DNA of 64,000 nt from JAEZAA01 sp964514485 (lineage in GTDB: Bacteria > Pseudomonadota > Gammaproteobacteria > Pseudomonadales > Oleiphilaceae), in NCBI GenBank assembly GCA_964514485.1, contig CAZEWG010000002.1, positions 72,333 through 136,332 on the forward strand, read 5' to 3'. This document shows, piece after piece, positions 1 to 8,314 of the stretch (the stretch's first letter is position 1; the number at the start of each line of letters is the position of its first letter). Position numbers and translations under genes: made by a program. The notes under the pieces were generated by a model that did no database searches, was not told where the DNA came from, and was given only the letters and a program-made list of their open reading frames with translations.

Positions 1-397
1 AGGAGCCCAGGCGGCGGATCTGACGGGTAATGGTGCCGCCGGACTGTTCTTTCCATTCCCAGATTTTTTCCAGGAATTTGTCCCGGCCCAGGTCATGGCG
101 GGTCACATTTTGGGCCGCCAACTGGCGCTCCACCACCATTTGGGTGGCAATGCCGGCGTGATCGGTACCCGGCTGCCACAGGGTGTTTCGCCCTTGCATC
201 CGGCGATAGCGAATCAGCGCGTCCATGATGGCATTGTTGAAGCCGTGCCCCATGTGCAGGCTGCCGGTGACGTTGGGCGGCGGAATCATGATGCAGTAGG
301 AGTCGCCCTTACCGCTTGGCTTGAAATAACCCCGTTCTTCCCAAAGCTGATACCAATGGCGTTCGAGTTCGTTGGGCTGGTAGGTCTTTTCCATCAT
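1..397 (-). CDS. valS: Valyl-tRNA synthetase, N-terminal part (partial)
   Basis: Class I aminoacyl-tRNA synthetase that charges tRNA-Val in the cytosol. Only about the first 130 residues are present; the gene continues past the left edge. The reverse strand reads MMEKTYQPNELERHWY and then the class I nucleotide-binding signature PPPNVTGSLHMGHG around residues 39-52, followed by the WQPGTDHAGIATQ segment, all typical of ValS and its IleRS/LeuRS relatives. Two adjacent ATG codons (397 and 394) could start it, and the second gives the usual MEKTY start. It lies downstream of holC and pepA on the same strand, a common gammaproteobacterial order, with a hypothetical gene in between. Confidence 0.95.
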   Translation of the reverse strand, partial: MMEKTYQPNELERHWYQLWEERGYFKPSGKGDSYCIMIPPPNVTGSLHMGHGFNNAIMDALIRYRRMQGRNTLWQPGTDHAGIATQMVVERQLAAQNVTRHDLGRDKFLEKIWEWKEQSGGTITRQIRRLGS

Positions 398-525
398 TCG
401 GTCGCTTGTTTATCGGTCAATGGCTTAAAGAAAGCTAGGCATTATACACGCCTGGCAAAATGACGGGTATAGAGGCGGCGTTGGCGGTAGGGCCCGAGTC
501 GGGTGACCCGGGCGGAACCAGGGTG

Positions 526-939
526 TCAGAGGCGCTTGGATGGTGGGGTGAGATGTTGCTCCAGGGCCTCGCGGATACGCTGCTCGATCAGGGGGCGGAT
601 ATCGTTGATTAATTGCTCTGCAATTTGGTCCGCCAGTCGGTCCAGCAGCTTGGGTTCGGTCTTGTCCTGTCGGTCTGGGGAAGTCGTTGCCCGAGGGGGC
701 GGGGTGGCCTCCTTGGGGAAAGAAAACTGAACGAACTGCTTTTGGAACTCCGCCCGCTCCCGGGCCAACTGCTCCAGGTGCTCGTAGGGAAGAAAGGGGT
801 TGTTCCGGGGCAGGGCTTTAGCGCTGGCAGCCGGGGATAACGTAGGAATCGCGGAGAGCTCGGCTTTGGAGCTTTCCTCTACAACCACCAGATCATCCAG
901 GGTGGGAATCTCGGTTTCGTGCGAGTTGTCGCTTGCCAT
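526..939 (-). CDS. Hypothetical protein between holC and valS
   Basis: 137 residues, family not recognised. The N-terminal half is acidic and low in complexity (Glu, Ser, Pro, Ala), suggesting disorder. The middle has a segment NNPFLPYEHLEQLARERAE that could form a helix. The C-terminal third (LLDRLADQIAEQLINDIRPL onwards) is an amphipathic helix rich in Leu, Ile, Arg and Glu. There is no signal peptide or membrane segment, so it is probably cytosolic. A GGAAG ribosome site precedes the ATG. It sits 45 bases after holC and about 130 bases before valS on the same strand, so it probably belongs to the pepA-holC-valS transcript. Whether it has any role linked to the polymerase chi subunit is unknown. 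Confidence 0.75.
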   Translation of the reverse strand: MASDNSHETEIPTLDDLVVVEESSKAELSAIPTLSPAASAKALPRNNPFLPYEHLEQLARERAEFQKQFVQFSFPKEATPPPRATTSPDRQDKTEPKLLDRLADQIAEQLINDIRPLIEQRIREALEQHLTPPSKRL

Positions 940-984
940 AAAGTCGTCTTCCTTGTTCCGGCCTGTTTGTAAAGAAATGTTGCG

Positions 985-1440
985 CTATTTTAAATTGTGA
1001 CTGGCAACATTGTAACCATTTTTACGATACAGGCGGAAATGGTCCCGTGACGCCGACAGAATATCGGGACGCTGGGTGACGACTTCGGCAATGCGGGGAA
1101 AGGAACTGAAAAACTCGGGCACCGACTGGGCCAGGTTGATCAGAATGGGCGGCTCTGGCATGGCGGGTGCGTCCAGGCGGGCCTGAAGCGTGCCCGTGCC
1201 CAGGGTGACGGGGGCCGCGGCAGCTTCTGGTGCCTGTTGCAGGCTATGGGGAATAAAACTGTCCGGGCGAAAAGACCACAGCCACTGATCCAGTTCCTGG
1301 GCCTCTTCTTCCGTTTGCAAATGGATATGGACACGGTGACCCTGGCGCCAGGCTTTTTCCACCAGCCGGCAGACCATCAGGTGCCGGCTGTGATCATCCT
1401 CTCGTTGCAGAATGTAGAAATCCGCCTGGCCCATTGGCAT
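985..1440 (-). CDS. holC: DNA polymerase III chi subunit
   Basis: About 151 residues, the normal size for HolC, which joins the clamp-loader complex through psi and binds SSB. It starts MPMGQADFYIL, matching the family's conserved start (xxVDFYIL). It continues with CRLVEKAWRQGHRVHIH and a WSFRPDSFIPH segment (residues about 63-73), the family's conserved W-x-F-x3-FIPH core, then PILINLAQSVPEFF. The chosen ATG overlaps the pepA stop as TAATG (one shared base), which implies translational coupling. A longer reading frame upstream lies entirely inside pepA and was rejected. A second ATG six bases downstream is an alternative. Confidence 0.92.
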   Translation of the reverse strand: MPMGQADFYILQREDDHSRHLMVCRLVEKAWRQGHRVHIHLQTEEEAQELDQWLWSFRPDSFIPHSLQQAPEAAAAPVTLGTGTLQARLDAPAMPEPPILINLAQSVPEFFSSFPRIAEVVTQRPDILSASRDHFRLYRKNGYNVASHNLK

Positions 1441-2933
1441 TAGCCCTGCTGCTGGATTTGGTTGAGCAGGTACTGGGTCAGCATGGGAACCGGGCGGCCA
1501 TTGGCGCCTTTTTCCTTGCCGCTCACCCAGGCGGTGCCCGCGATATCCAGGTGGGCCCACTTGTATTTCTTGGTAAAACGGGCCAGGAAGCAGGCGGCGG
1601 TGATGGTGCCTGCCGGACGGCCACCGATATTGGGAATATCCGCGAAGTTGCTTTCCAGCGAGGTCTGATAATCATCCCACAGCGGCAGTTGCCAGGCGCG
1701 GTCATGGGCTTCAATCCCTGCCTGCAGCAGCTTTTGGGCGAGCTCCTCGTCGTTGGCCAGCAGGCCCGTGGCATGGTGGCCCAGGGCGATGACGCAGGCA
1801 CCGGTCAGGGTGGCGATGTCCACCACGCTGGCCGGGTTGAAACGCTCGGCGTAGGTGAGGGCGTCACAAAGTACCAGGCGGCCTTCGGCGTCGGTGTTCA
1901 GGATTTCCACGGTCTGGCCGGACATGGTGGTGACAATGTCGCCGGGCTTGGTGGCCTTGCCGCTGGGCATGTTTTCCGCGCTGGAAATAATACCCACCAC
2001 GTTGATGGGCGCGTTCAGCTCCGCCAGGGCGGTCAGGGTTCCGATCACGCTGGCGGCGCCGCACATGTCGTACTTCATTTCGTCCATTTCAGCGCCGGGC
2101 TTCAAGCTGATACCGCCGGTATCGAAGGTGATCCCCTTGCCGACGATGACATGGGGGGCCTGGGCGGAGTCGCCGCCCTTGTATTCCATCACAACCAGCT
2201 TGGCGGGCTCGTCGCTGCCGGCGCTGACCGCCAGCAGGGCGCCCATGCCCAGCTCTTTCATGTCTTTTTCATCCAGCACCTGGGTGGTGATTTTGTCATA
2301 GGTGCTGGCGAGCGCCAGGCCTTGCTCAGCCAGATAGCTGGGGGTGCAGATGTTGCCGGGCAGGTTGCCCAGGTTCCGGGTGACCTCAACGCCTTTGGCA
2401 ATGGCGCAGCCCTGTTTGACGGCTTGTTCAGCCTGGTCCAGTTCTGCCTGGGTGACCGCCAGTTGAAGTTCTGAGAGGTTGAGTGGCTTGGCTTTTTCGC
2501 TTTTGGTGGTGTCGTAGCGGTAAAGGCCGGCGGCCGTTGTTTCCACGTGAAAGCGCGTCTTCCAGGCGGTGTCCCGATTGGGCACGTCGGCCTGGGGCAG
2601 GCAGGAGACCGCCTGCTTGATGGGGCTGTTCTTCAGGGCATTGGTCGCGGCCTGGATGACTTTGCGGTAGTTGTTCTCGTTGAGCTTGGCCGAGTCGCCA
2701 AGGCCGACCACCAGAGCGCGGGCCGGGCTTGCACTGCCGCAGTCGTACAGCCAGGAGGTAGAGGCCAGTTTTCCGTCCAGGTCGCCCTGCTGGATCAGTT
2801 TGCTCAGGAGTCCGTTAGTGCTGGCATCCAGCGCTTTTGCCGCTTCGGTGAGCGCGCCCTTTTCATAGAGACCGACGATGACACAATCGGCATTAAGCTG
2901 AAGGGGATCCTGGCTGATCGCGGAATATTTCAT
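1440..2933 (-). CDS. pepA: Leucyl aminopeptidase (PepA, family M17)
   Basis: Cytosolic two-metal aminopeptidase of about 497 residues, the usual family length. In E. coli it also acts as a DNA-binding architectural factor. The M17 signature NTDAEGRL is visible near residue 344, preceded by the metal-binding VGKGITFDTGGISLKPG and DMCGAASV segments. The start MKYSAISQD is preceded by a GGAGAGG ribosome site. An in-frame upstream extension of 24 residues (to 3005) is Pro/Ser-rich and lacks a ribosome site, so I reject it. holC follows with a TAATG overlap. The gene diverges from lptF, so the 260 bases between them must hold both promoters. Confidence 0.96.
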   Translation of the reverse strand: MKYSAISQDPLQLNADCVIVGLYEKGALTEAAKALDASTNGLLSKLIQQGDLDGKLASTSWLYDCGSASPARALVVGLGDSAKLNENNYRKVIQAATNALKNSPIKQAVSCLPQADVPNRDTAWKTRFHVETTAAGLYRYDTTKSEKAKPLNLSELQLAVTQAELDQAEQAVKQGCAIAKGVEVTRNLGNLPGNICTPSYLAEQGLALASTYDKITTQVLDEKDMKELGMGALLAVSAGSDEPAKLVVMEYKGGDSAQAPHVIVGKGITFDTGGISLKPGAEMDEMKYDMCGAASVIGTLTALAELNAPINVVGIISSAENMPSGKATKPGDIVTTMSGQTVEILNTDAEGRLVLCDALTYAERFNPASVVDIATLTGACVIALGHHATGLLANDEELAQKLLQAGIEAHDRAWQLPLWDDYQTSLESNFADIPNIGGRPAGTITAACFLARFTKKYKWAHLDIAGTAWVSGKEKGANGRPVPMLTQYLLNQIQQQG

Positions 2934-3196
2934 AACCTCTCCAAGTGCTGTGGGTTGATGGGGTAGTGGCAGAGCCGGAACCGGGCTGCGCCCTGATGAT
3001 ATCAAATGGGCTAGACGGCGCTGTACAAACCGGGTTTGGCTGCTTTGCCGTGAGTACTTGCTACGAGTTTACGTGAACGGGTGATAAATTCCAGTGATGC
3101 CCTTTGCCTCGATACTGGATTCTTACCTACAATACCCGTCCTTATAAGATATCGAAGCGGCTACTCAATCCATACCTGTATTCGGCGGGAATTAGC

Positions 3197-4306
3197 TTGT
3201 TCATCATTTTCCGTTATCTCACTCGTCAGTTGCTGATCAGCATGACCGCGGTTGCCGGCATCCTGCTACTGATTTTCATGAGTGGGCGTTTTATTAAATA
3301 CCTGGCGGAAGCCGCGGCCGGTGAACTGGCCCCGGATGTGCTGTTTGCCATTATCGGCTATCGCCTGCCCAGTTTTCTGGAGCTGATTCTGCCGCTGGCG
3401 CTGTTTATCGGCATTCTGCTGGCTTACGGTCGAATGTACCTGGAAAGCGAGATGACGGTGCTCAAGGCCTGCGGGATGAGTGATGGCCAGTTGATCAAGC
3501 TGACCATGGGCTCCGCGTTGGTGGTCATGGTCATTGTGGCGGTCATGAGTCTTTATCTCAGCCCCTGGGGGATTCAGCAGGTCGAGCGGATTTTTGATGA
3601 GCAGTCCAAAATGACCGAGTTTGAGCTGCTGGCGCCCGGACGCTTTCAGCCCCTGAAAAGCGGTGAGCGGGTGACCTACACCGAGGGGCTGAGCAGCGAT
3701 AAACGGGAAATGCAGAACGTGTTCATTGCCGAGAAAGGCCGTGCGGGGGGCAGCCCTTCCGTGGTCTTTGCCAAAACCGGCACCCAGCTGGTCAACCCCC
3801 AGACCGGTGAGCGCTTTATCGTACTCCATGATGGGGCCCGTTATCAGGGGCATCCGGGAAGCCTGGATTTCAGGGTGCTGGAGTTTGAAGAGTATGGGGT
3901 CAAGATCTCGGAGCCCACGGCAGAGCGGCGTCGGGTCAAGGACGAGGCAATTCCCACGTTGGAGTTGATGAAGTCTGAAAACCCCAAATATCTCGCCTTG
4001 CTGCAGTGGCGCGTGTCGATCCCCCTCATCGTGCCGATCGTGGCCTTGTTGGCCATTCCCCTGAGCCGGGTTAATCCGCGGCAGGGGCGATTTTTCCACT
4101 TGCTGCCGGCCATGATGATCTACATCGGCTACCTGGGGTTGCTGATCGCCTCCCGCAATATGCTGGAAAAAGGCACCATTCCGTTCTGGCTGGGGCTTTG
4201 GTGGGTGCACATCCTGTTTTTCGGCATTGCCATGACGCTGCAATACGGCGGGGGATTCCTATACAGCCGGCGGATGCGCCGCAGGAGCGCGGTACCACAT
4301 GCGTAA
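3197..4306 (+). CDS. lptF: LPS export permease LptF
   Basis: Inner-membrane permease subunit of the LptB2FG ABC transporter that extracts lipopolysaccharide towards LptC/LptA. The sequence begins FIIFRYLTRQLLISMTAVAG, as in LptF. It has paired N-terminal membrane segments, a large periplasmic beta-jellyroll domain in the middle (about residues 110-260), and three C-terminal membrane helices around RVSIPLIVPIVALLAIPLSRVNP. I chose the TTG at 3197 because it follows a GGCGGGA ribosome-like site at good spacing and gives the family N terminus. An ATG at 3104 would add 31 residues of unlike sequence. The end overlaps lptG by eight bases, so the two are translationally coupled. Confidence 0.93.
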   Translation: MFIIFRYLTRQLLISMTAVAGILLLIFMSGRFIKYLAEAAAGELAPDVLFAIIGYRLPSFLELILPLALFIGILLAYGRMYLESEMTVLKACGMSDGQLIKLTMGSALVVMVIVAVMSLYLSPWGIQQVERIFDEQSKMTEFELLAPGRFQPLKSGERVTYTEGLSSDKREMQNVFIAEKGRAGGSPSVVFAKTGTQLVNPQTGERFIVLHDGARYQGHPGSLDFRVLEFEEYGVKISEPTAERRRVKDEAIPTLELMKSENPKYLALLQWRVSIPLIVPIVALLAIPLSRVNPRQGRFFHLLPAMMIYIGYLGLLIASRNMLEKGTIPFWLGLWWVHILFFGIAMTLQYGGGFLYSRRMRRRSAVPHA

Positions 4307-5360
4307 ACTGGATCATTATGTTGTTTCGACGGTGTTCGGCGCCTTGGTGATGGTGCTGATGGTGGTGCTGTCACTGGATTTGGTGTTCGCGTTTATCAAC
4401 GAATTGGATGAACAGGAAAACCAATACCAAACGTTCCAAGCCCTGTCTTATATCCTTTGGACCTTGCCACGCAGAATCTATGACTATCTGCCGTTAGCTG
4501 CCTTTATGGGCAGTCTGGTGGGATTGGGGGCGCTTGCCAATAATTCCGAGCTGGTGGTGATGCGGGCGGCGGGTATTTCCACCGGGCGCATTGTCTGGGC
4601 AGCCATGAAGCCGGCGCTGGTGGTCGTGGTGATTAGCCTGGCGCTGGGCGAGTATGTGGTTCCCCATACCGAACGGGTGGCCCAGACCGCCAAGTCGTTA
4701 GCCAAGGGCACGGGCGAGGCGTTAAGTTCCAAGGAAGGCTTCTGGCACCGGGAAGGCAATACCTTCATGCACTTCAACGCGGTTGAACCCCGGGGTGTGT
4801 TGCATGGGGTGACCCTGATGGAGTTCGATAACAATCGTTGGCTTACCCGGACGACTTTTGCCCAGCGGGCGGTTTATGAAGAGGATCGCTGGCGGCTGGA
4901 GCAGGTGGTGCAAAGCGATTTGACCCCGGAAAGAATCAGCCGACGGGATATTCCGGCGATGGAGTGGAGCAACCGGCTATCACCGGAGGTTCTCGGGGTG
5001 CTGGTCGTCAAACCCGAAAACCTCTCGATCCAGGGGCTGTATACCTATTCCCGTTATTTGTTGAGCCAGGATCTGAACGCCAATAACTACCTGATGGCCT
5101 TTTGGAAGAAAGTGCTGACGCCGGTGGCGACGGCGGTGTTGGTGCTGGTCGCGATTTCCTTTGTGTTCGGGCCGCTGCGCTCGGTCACCATGGGGTTTCG
5201 GGTATTTGCCGGGATCATTGTGGGCCTGCTGTTCAAGTATGCCCAGGACTTGCTCGGGCCTTCCAGTCTGGTGTTCGGGTTTAACCCCATCTTCGCGACC
5301 CTGGTACCCATCCTGGTCTGCTTTGTCATTGGGATTGTGTTGTTACGCCGGGCGAGTTGA
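4299..5360 (+). CDS. lptG: LPS export permease LptG
   Basis: Partner of LptF in the LptB2FG transporter. It has 353 residues, the usual length. The start MRKLDHYVVSTVFGALVMVL matches the family; a periplasmic jellyroll domain follows, and the C-terminal helices end at the FNPIFATLVPILVCFVIGIV segment. The ATG lies inside the end of lptF (overlap ATGCGTAA). The ATPase lptB and the bridge genes lptC/lptA are normally elsewhere on the chromosome and are not in this window. Confidence 0.95.
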   Translation: MRKLDHYVVSTVFGALVMVLMVVLSLDLVFAFINELDEQENQYQTFQALSYILWTLPRRIYDYLPLAAFMGSLVGLGALANNSELVVMRAAGISTGRIVWAAMKPALVVVVISLALGEYVVPHTERVAQTAKSLAKGTGEALSSKEGFWHREGNTFMHFNAVEPRGVLHGVTLMEFDNNRWLTRTTFAQRAVYEEDRWRLEQVVQSDLTPERISRRDIPAMEWSNRLSPEVLGVLVVKPENLSIQGLYTYSRYLLSQDLNANNYLMAFWKKVLTPVATAVLVLVAISFVFGPLRSVTMGFRVFAGIIVGLLFKYAQDLLGPSSLVFGFNPIFATLVPILVCFVIGIVLLRRAS

Positions 5361-5671
5361 TCCTGTCTCAGGTTGCCCCGGCAATCTGAACAGGACTTTC
5401 CCGAATCCCGTCCGGTGAGGCAGTACTCCACGTCGACGACAGCCTCTTGCGCCCATCACGAGCATTTCACTGTTCAGAGATCACCGATTACTTGTCGTCT
5501 ATGTAATTGACAGGGCTTTGCAATCAACAGAAGATGCAGCCTATAAGGCTGATAGGCTGCGTCAATCAGTGACTGTTGCTGATTAAAACCAATCAGCGAC
5601 CCGCGTTTAAACGGCTGACGGTTTCCCGACAGGGGAGCCGGGATCATCAAGGACTTGGACAGGAGTGGGAT
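5361..5671. other. Intergenic stretch after lptG
   Basis: No gene supported here. It holds a perfect inverted repeat near its right end (5536-5560) and presumably the promoter of the SIMPL-domain gene. One open frame starting at 5576 is only an upstream extension of that gene's frame. Confidence 0.5.
5536..5560. repeat. Perfect 9-bp inverted repeat
   Basis: GCAGCCTAT and ATAGGCTGC are separated by 7 bases. No run of T follows on either strand, so it is not a clear terminator. It lies about 110 bases upstream of the SIMPL-domain start and could be an operator or a hairpin in the 5' leader. Confidence 0.45.
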
Positions 5672-6382
5672 ATGCGCGTCATCTCATCGGCGATTCTGGC
5701 GGTAGGTATGATTGTGGGCGGCTGGCTGGTTACAGAGGGCCTGAAGGACATCCGTACCGGTGACCGCTACGTGACCGTAAAAGGCATGGCCGAGCGGGAT
5801 GTGGAGGCTGACCTGGCGATCTGGCCGTTGCGCTATGTGGCGGCCAGCGATCACTTGGAGCAGGCACAGGCTGATATCCAGCGCAGTCGTGACGCGGTGG
5901 AGCGTTTTCTGGGCAAGTATGGCATGACTCCGGAGCAGATTGAGCTGCAGCGCCTGGATGTGACCGATACCACCACCAACCCCTATCAAAGCCAGCCCAG
6001 CCCCAACCGGTTTATTATCAGCCACACGCTGTTGTTGCGGAGCGAATCGCCAGAAAAGGTTCGCGCGGCCTCGCAAGCGATTAGTGAGCTGATCGATGCG
6101 GGAGTGGTCTTGTCCAGCGATTATGGCCCCAGCGGCCCCACCTACTTATTCAAGGGCCTGAATGAGATCAAGCCGGAGTTGATCGCGGAGGCAACGGCTG
6201 CAGCCCGGGCCTCGGCTGAACAGTTTGCCAAGGATGCCAATGCCACCCTGGGTGGGTTGCGCCGCGCCAATCAAGGGGTGATCCAGATTCTGCCCCGGGA
6301 TCAGGGCGCAGGCCTGGGCGAGGAAAGCCAGGCCTCCAAAACCGTCCGGGTGGTGAGCACCCTGGAATACTATCTACACTGA
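5672..6382 (+). CDS. SIMPL domain-containing protein (DUF541)
   Basis: 236 residues. An N-terminal hydrophobic segment (VISSAILAVGMIVGGWLVTE) should anchor or export it to the periplasm. The SIMPL/DUF541 core follows: DRYVTVKGMAERDVEADLAI near residues 36-55, then a long helix-rich middle, ending with the typical VRVVSTLEYYL strand. Family members are linked to oxidative-stress tolerance (YggE/BP26-like), but biochemical function is unclear. The start was chosen at the ATG preceded by AGGAGTGGG; the frame is open 32 codons upstream but without a comparable ribosome site. It stands alone between lptG and a convergent dehydrogenase gene. Confidence 0.88.
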   Translation: MRVISSAILAVGMIVGGWLVTEGLKDIRTGDRYVTVKGMAERDVEADLAIWPLRYVAASDHLEQAQADIQRSRDAVERFLGKYGMTPEQIELQRLDVTDTTTNPYQSQPSPNRFIISHTLLLRSESPEKVRAASQAISELIDAGVVLSSDYGPSGPTYLFKGLNEIKPELIAEATAAARASAEQFAKDANATLGGLRRANQGVIQILPRDQGAGLGEESQASKTVRVVSTLEYYLH

Positions 6383-6421
6383 TTCCAGGTTTCACTGATT
6401 AAACGGGTTCGCGGCCCCGCG

Positions 6422-7555
6422 TCACTCCTGCTGCCCCGGTGTCAGCCTCAAGATCCGGCCATCGTTGTCATCGGTCAGGAGATAGAGGCTGCCGTCGGGA
6501 GCCTGCTCCACATCCCGAATGCGGGCGTCCATGGAAATTCGTTCCACTTCCGTGGCCTTGCGGCCATCAATTTCTACTCGCACCAGAGCCTGGGAGCTCA
6601 GGCCGCTAATCAGCAAACTCCCCTGCCAGCCGGAAAACAGCTCTCCGGTGTAGAAAATCATGCCTGACGGCGAAATAACCGGGGTCCATTGCAGGAGCGC
6701 ATCGATGAACTCCGGTTGGGTGGCAGGATCGGGGATCCTGCGCCCGTCGTAGTGGTTGCCCCAGCTGACCTTGGGCCAGCCGTAATTGCTGCCCGCCTCA
6801 ATGAGGTTGAGCTCGTCGCCACCGCGAGGTCCCATTTCCGTTTCCCACAGCTCGCCGGTTTGTGGGTGAATTGCCAAACCCTGCACATTACGGTGTCCAT
6901 AGGACCAGATTTCCGGCTTGGCGTTGTCCTGCTTGATGAAGGGGTTGCTGGGGGGAATTCGGCCGTCGGGCTGGATGCGGATAATGGTGCCGAGGTGATC
7001 GGACAGGTTCTGGGCGGGATCCAGCTTGTTGCGATCACCCATGGAGAAAAACAGATGGCCGCCCCGGGAAAACACAATGCGCCCGCCAAAGTGAAGGCTG
7101 CCGTCGACCTTGGGTTCCTGTCGGAAAATGACCTGGAAATCCTGGAGCTGATCGTTCTGCAGGCGTCCCCGGCCCAGCACGGTGGAGGCTTTGCTGCCAT
7201 CGGGCTCGGCATAGGAGAGATAGAGGTAGCCGTTGGTGGCGAAGTCCGGATCCAGCGCCACGTCGAGAAGCCCGCCTTGACCGGCGGCGAATACCTGGGG
7301 CGTTCCTGGAATAGGGGCTGACAGCTTGTGGTCGGTCCCCAGGATCCTTAACCGGCCTTCACGCTCGGTGACCAGAAGTCGGCCATCGGGGAGAAGCGCC
7401 ATGCCCCAGGGGTGGCTCAGGCCTTCAGCCAGGGTTTCGACGGTATAGGTTCCGGTATCGGAAGAGACGGAGTCCCGGGATTGTGCCCCCACAGGGGTGG
7501 CCATCAGGCAGAGCAGGCTAAAGAGGCCAGTGGTCAGGGCGGCGATGGGGTTCAT
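6422..7555 (-). CDS. PQQ-dependent sugar (glucose/sorbosone-type) dehydrogenase
   Basis: 377 residues with a Sec signal peptide (cleavage expected after VGAQ near residue 25), so periplasmic. The soluble aldose dehydrogenase beta-propeller signatures are clear: LAEGLSHPWGMALLPDGRLLVTER near residue 40, LDVALDPDF, DGSLHFGGRIVF, YGHRNVQGLAIHP, ETEMGPRGGDELNLI and NYGWPKVSWG. In this family (YliI/Asd-like) the propeller binds PQQ and calcium and oxidises aldose sugars. Substrate cannot be deduced. A strong AAGGAGC site precedes the ATG. No PQQ synthesis genes are in the window. Confidence 0.88.
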   Translation of the reverse strand: MNPIAALTTGLFSLLCLMATPVGAQSRDSVSSDTGTYTVETLAEGLSHPWGMALLPDGRLLVTEREGRLRILGTDHKLSAPIPGTPQVFAAGQGGLLDVALDPDFATNGYLYLSYAEPDGSKASTVLGRGRLQNDQLQDFQVIFRQEPKVDGSLHFGGRIVFSRGGHLFFSMGDRNKLDPAQNLSDHLGTIIRIQPDGRIPPSNPFIKQDNAKPEIWSYGHRNVQGLAIHPQTGELWETEMGPRGGDELNLIEAGSNYGWPKVSWGNHYDGRRIPDPATQPEFIDALLQWTPVISPSGMIFYTGELFSGWQGSLLISGLSSQALVRVEIDGRKATEVERISMDARIRDVEQAPDGSLYLLTDDNDGRILRLTPGQQE

Positions 7556-7671
7556 GGGCTGCTCCTTGATATTAACAGGCGGCTTATCCGTTCGTCACCC
7601 GCGCTGAGCTGTTGCGAGGTCTCCATTAAGGATAGGGATGCTCAGCTTCCGGTCCCAGCTTCGAGCAAGCA

Positions 7672-7697
7672 GAAAAAGGGGCTGGCGCCCCTTTTTC
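7672..7697 (-). terminator. Bidirectional rho-independent terminator
   Basis: GAAAAAGGGGC pairs perfectly with GCCCCTTTTTC across a four-base loop. It lies just after the stop of the SRPBCC gene (reverse strand) and before the dehydrogenase gene, separating the two transcripts. Confidence 0.85.
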
Positions 7698-7718
7698 ATC
7701 GATGATATTGCTGCGGAT

Positions 7719-8186
7719 TCAGGCGCTGCCCGTGGCGCTGGCTACTTCGGCAGGCTGCTGTCGGGCGAGTTTTTTCAGGGCGAGCCGGATCGGGATTCCC
7801 GCCGCGGCTTTGAGCAGTAGGCCGGTAAAGGGAATCGGCAGCTTGGGCTCAAGCTCGATGGTGTAATGGACAATGGTTTTGCCTTGCACCTGGGCAAATG
7901 CAATGCGGCCTTTGTGGTTTTTGACCGGGGTGCCCTTGGTGACCCTGTATTCCATCAGCTCGTTGTTTTTGAAGGCCGTGACGGTTTCTTCAAAGGCCGG
8001 GACCGGAAAGGCCTCGATACGTCGGACGGCGCCCAGCCCGTTTTTATTCTTGCCGGTCGCGTCCACAATCCGGGTCACCTTGGCATTGATCAGCTTGCCA
8101 AAGTTCTCGTGGTCGGTGAGTTGCTGAAAAACCCAGCTGATGGGGGCGTCATAGGACTGGAAGAGTTCAATATATTGCTTGGCCAT
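7719..8186 (-). CDS. SRPBCC (START-like) family protein
   Basis: 155 residues, cytosolic. The fold signature of polyketide cyclase/dehydrase-like SRPBCC proteins is visible: an N-terminal strand with SYDAPISWVFQQLTDHENFG (residues 12-30), then GLGAVRRIEAF, a central EETVTAF strand, and a C-terminal helix FTGLLLKAAAGIPIRLALKKL that would cover the hydrophobic cavity. Such proteins bind small hydrophobic ligands; the ligand is unknown. The in-frame extension upstream to 8450 runs into the permease gene and was rejected in favour of the MAKQYIELF start. Its own terminator follows. Confidence 0.85.
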   Translation of the reverse strand: MAKQYIELFQSYDAPISWVFQQLTDHENFGKLINAKVTRIVDATGKNKNGLGAVRRIEAFPVPAFEETVTAFKNNELMEYRVTKGTPVKNHKGRIAFAQVQGKTIVHYTIELEPKLPIPFTGLLLKAAAGIPIRLALKKLARQQPAEVASATGSA

Positions 8187-8314
8187 GTGATCATCCTGAT
8201 TCTTTGTTAGAGGCGTTGGTGCGCCTTGAGTTGTCGCAGTTTGGGGTTCGAAAGTCAACCGCCAGCACCTGGAGCCGAGAGCGTCAGCTCCAGGTGGGGT
8301 GGTTGAAGTGGGCG

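Noticed and set aside
1434..2474. Long open frame (346 codons) on the + strand
   Set aside because: Lies entirely antisense to pepA, Gly/His-rich composition typical of a codon shadow, no ribosome site.
3266..4243. Long open frame antisense to lptF
   Set aside because: His/Gln-rich shadow composition; lptF on the other strand is clear.
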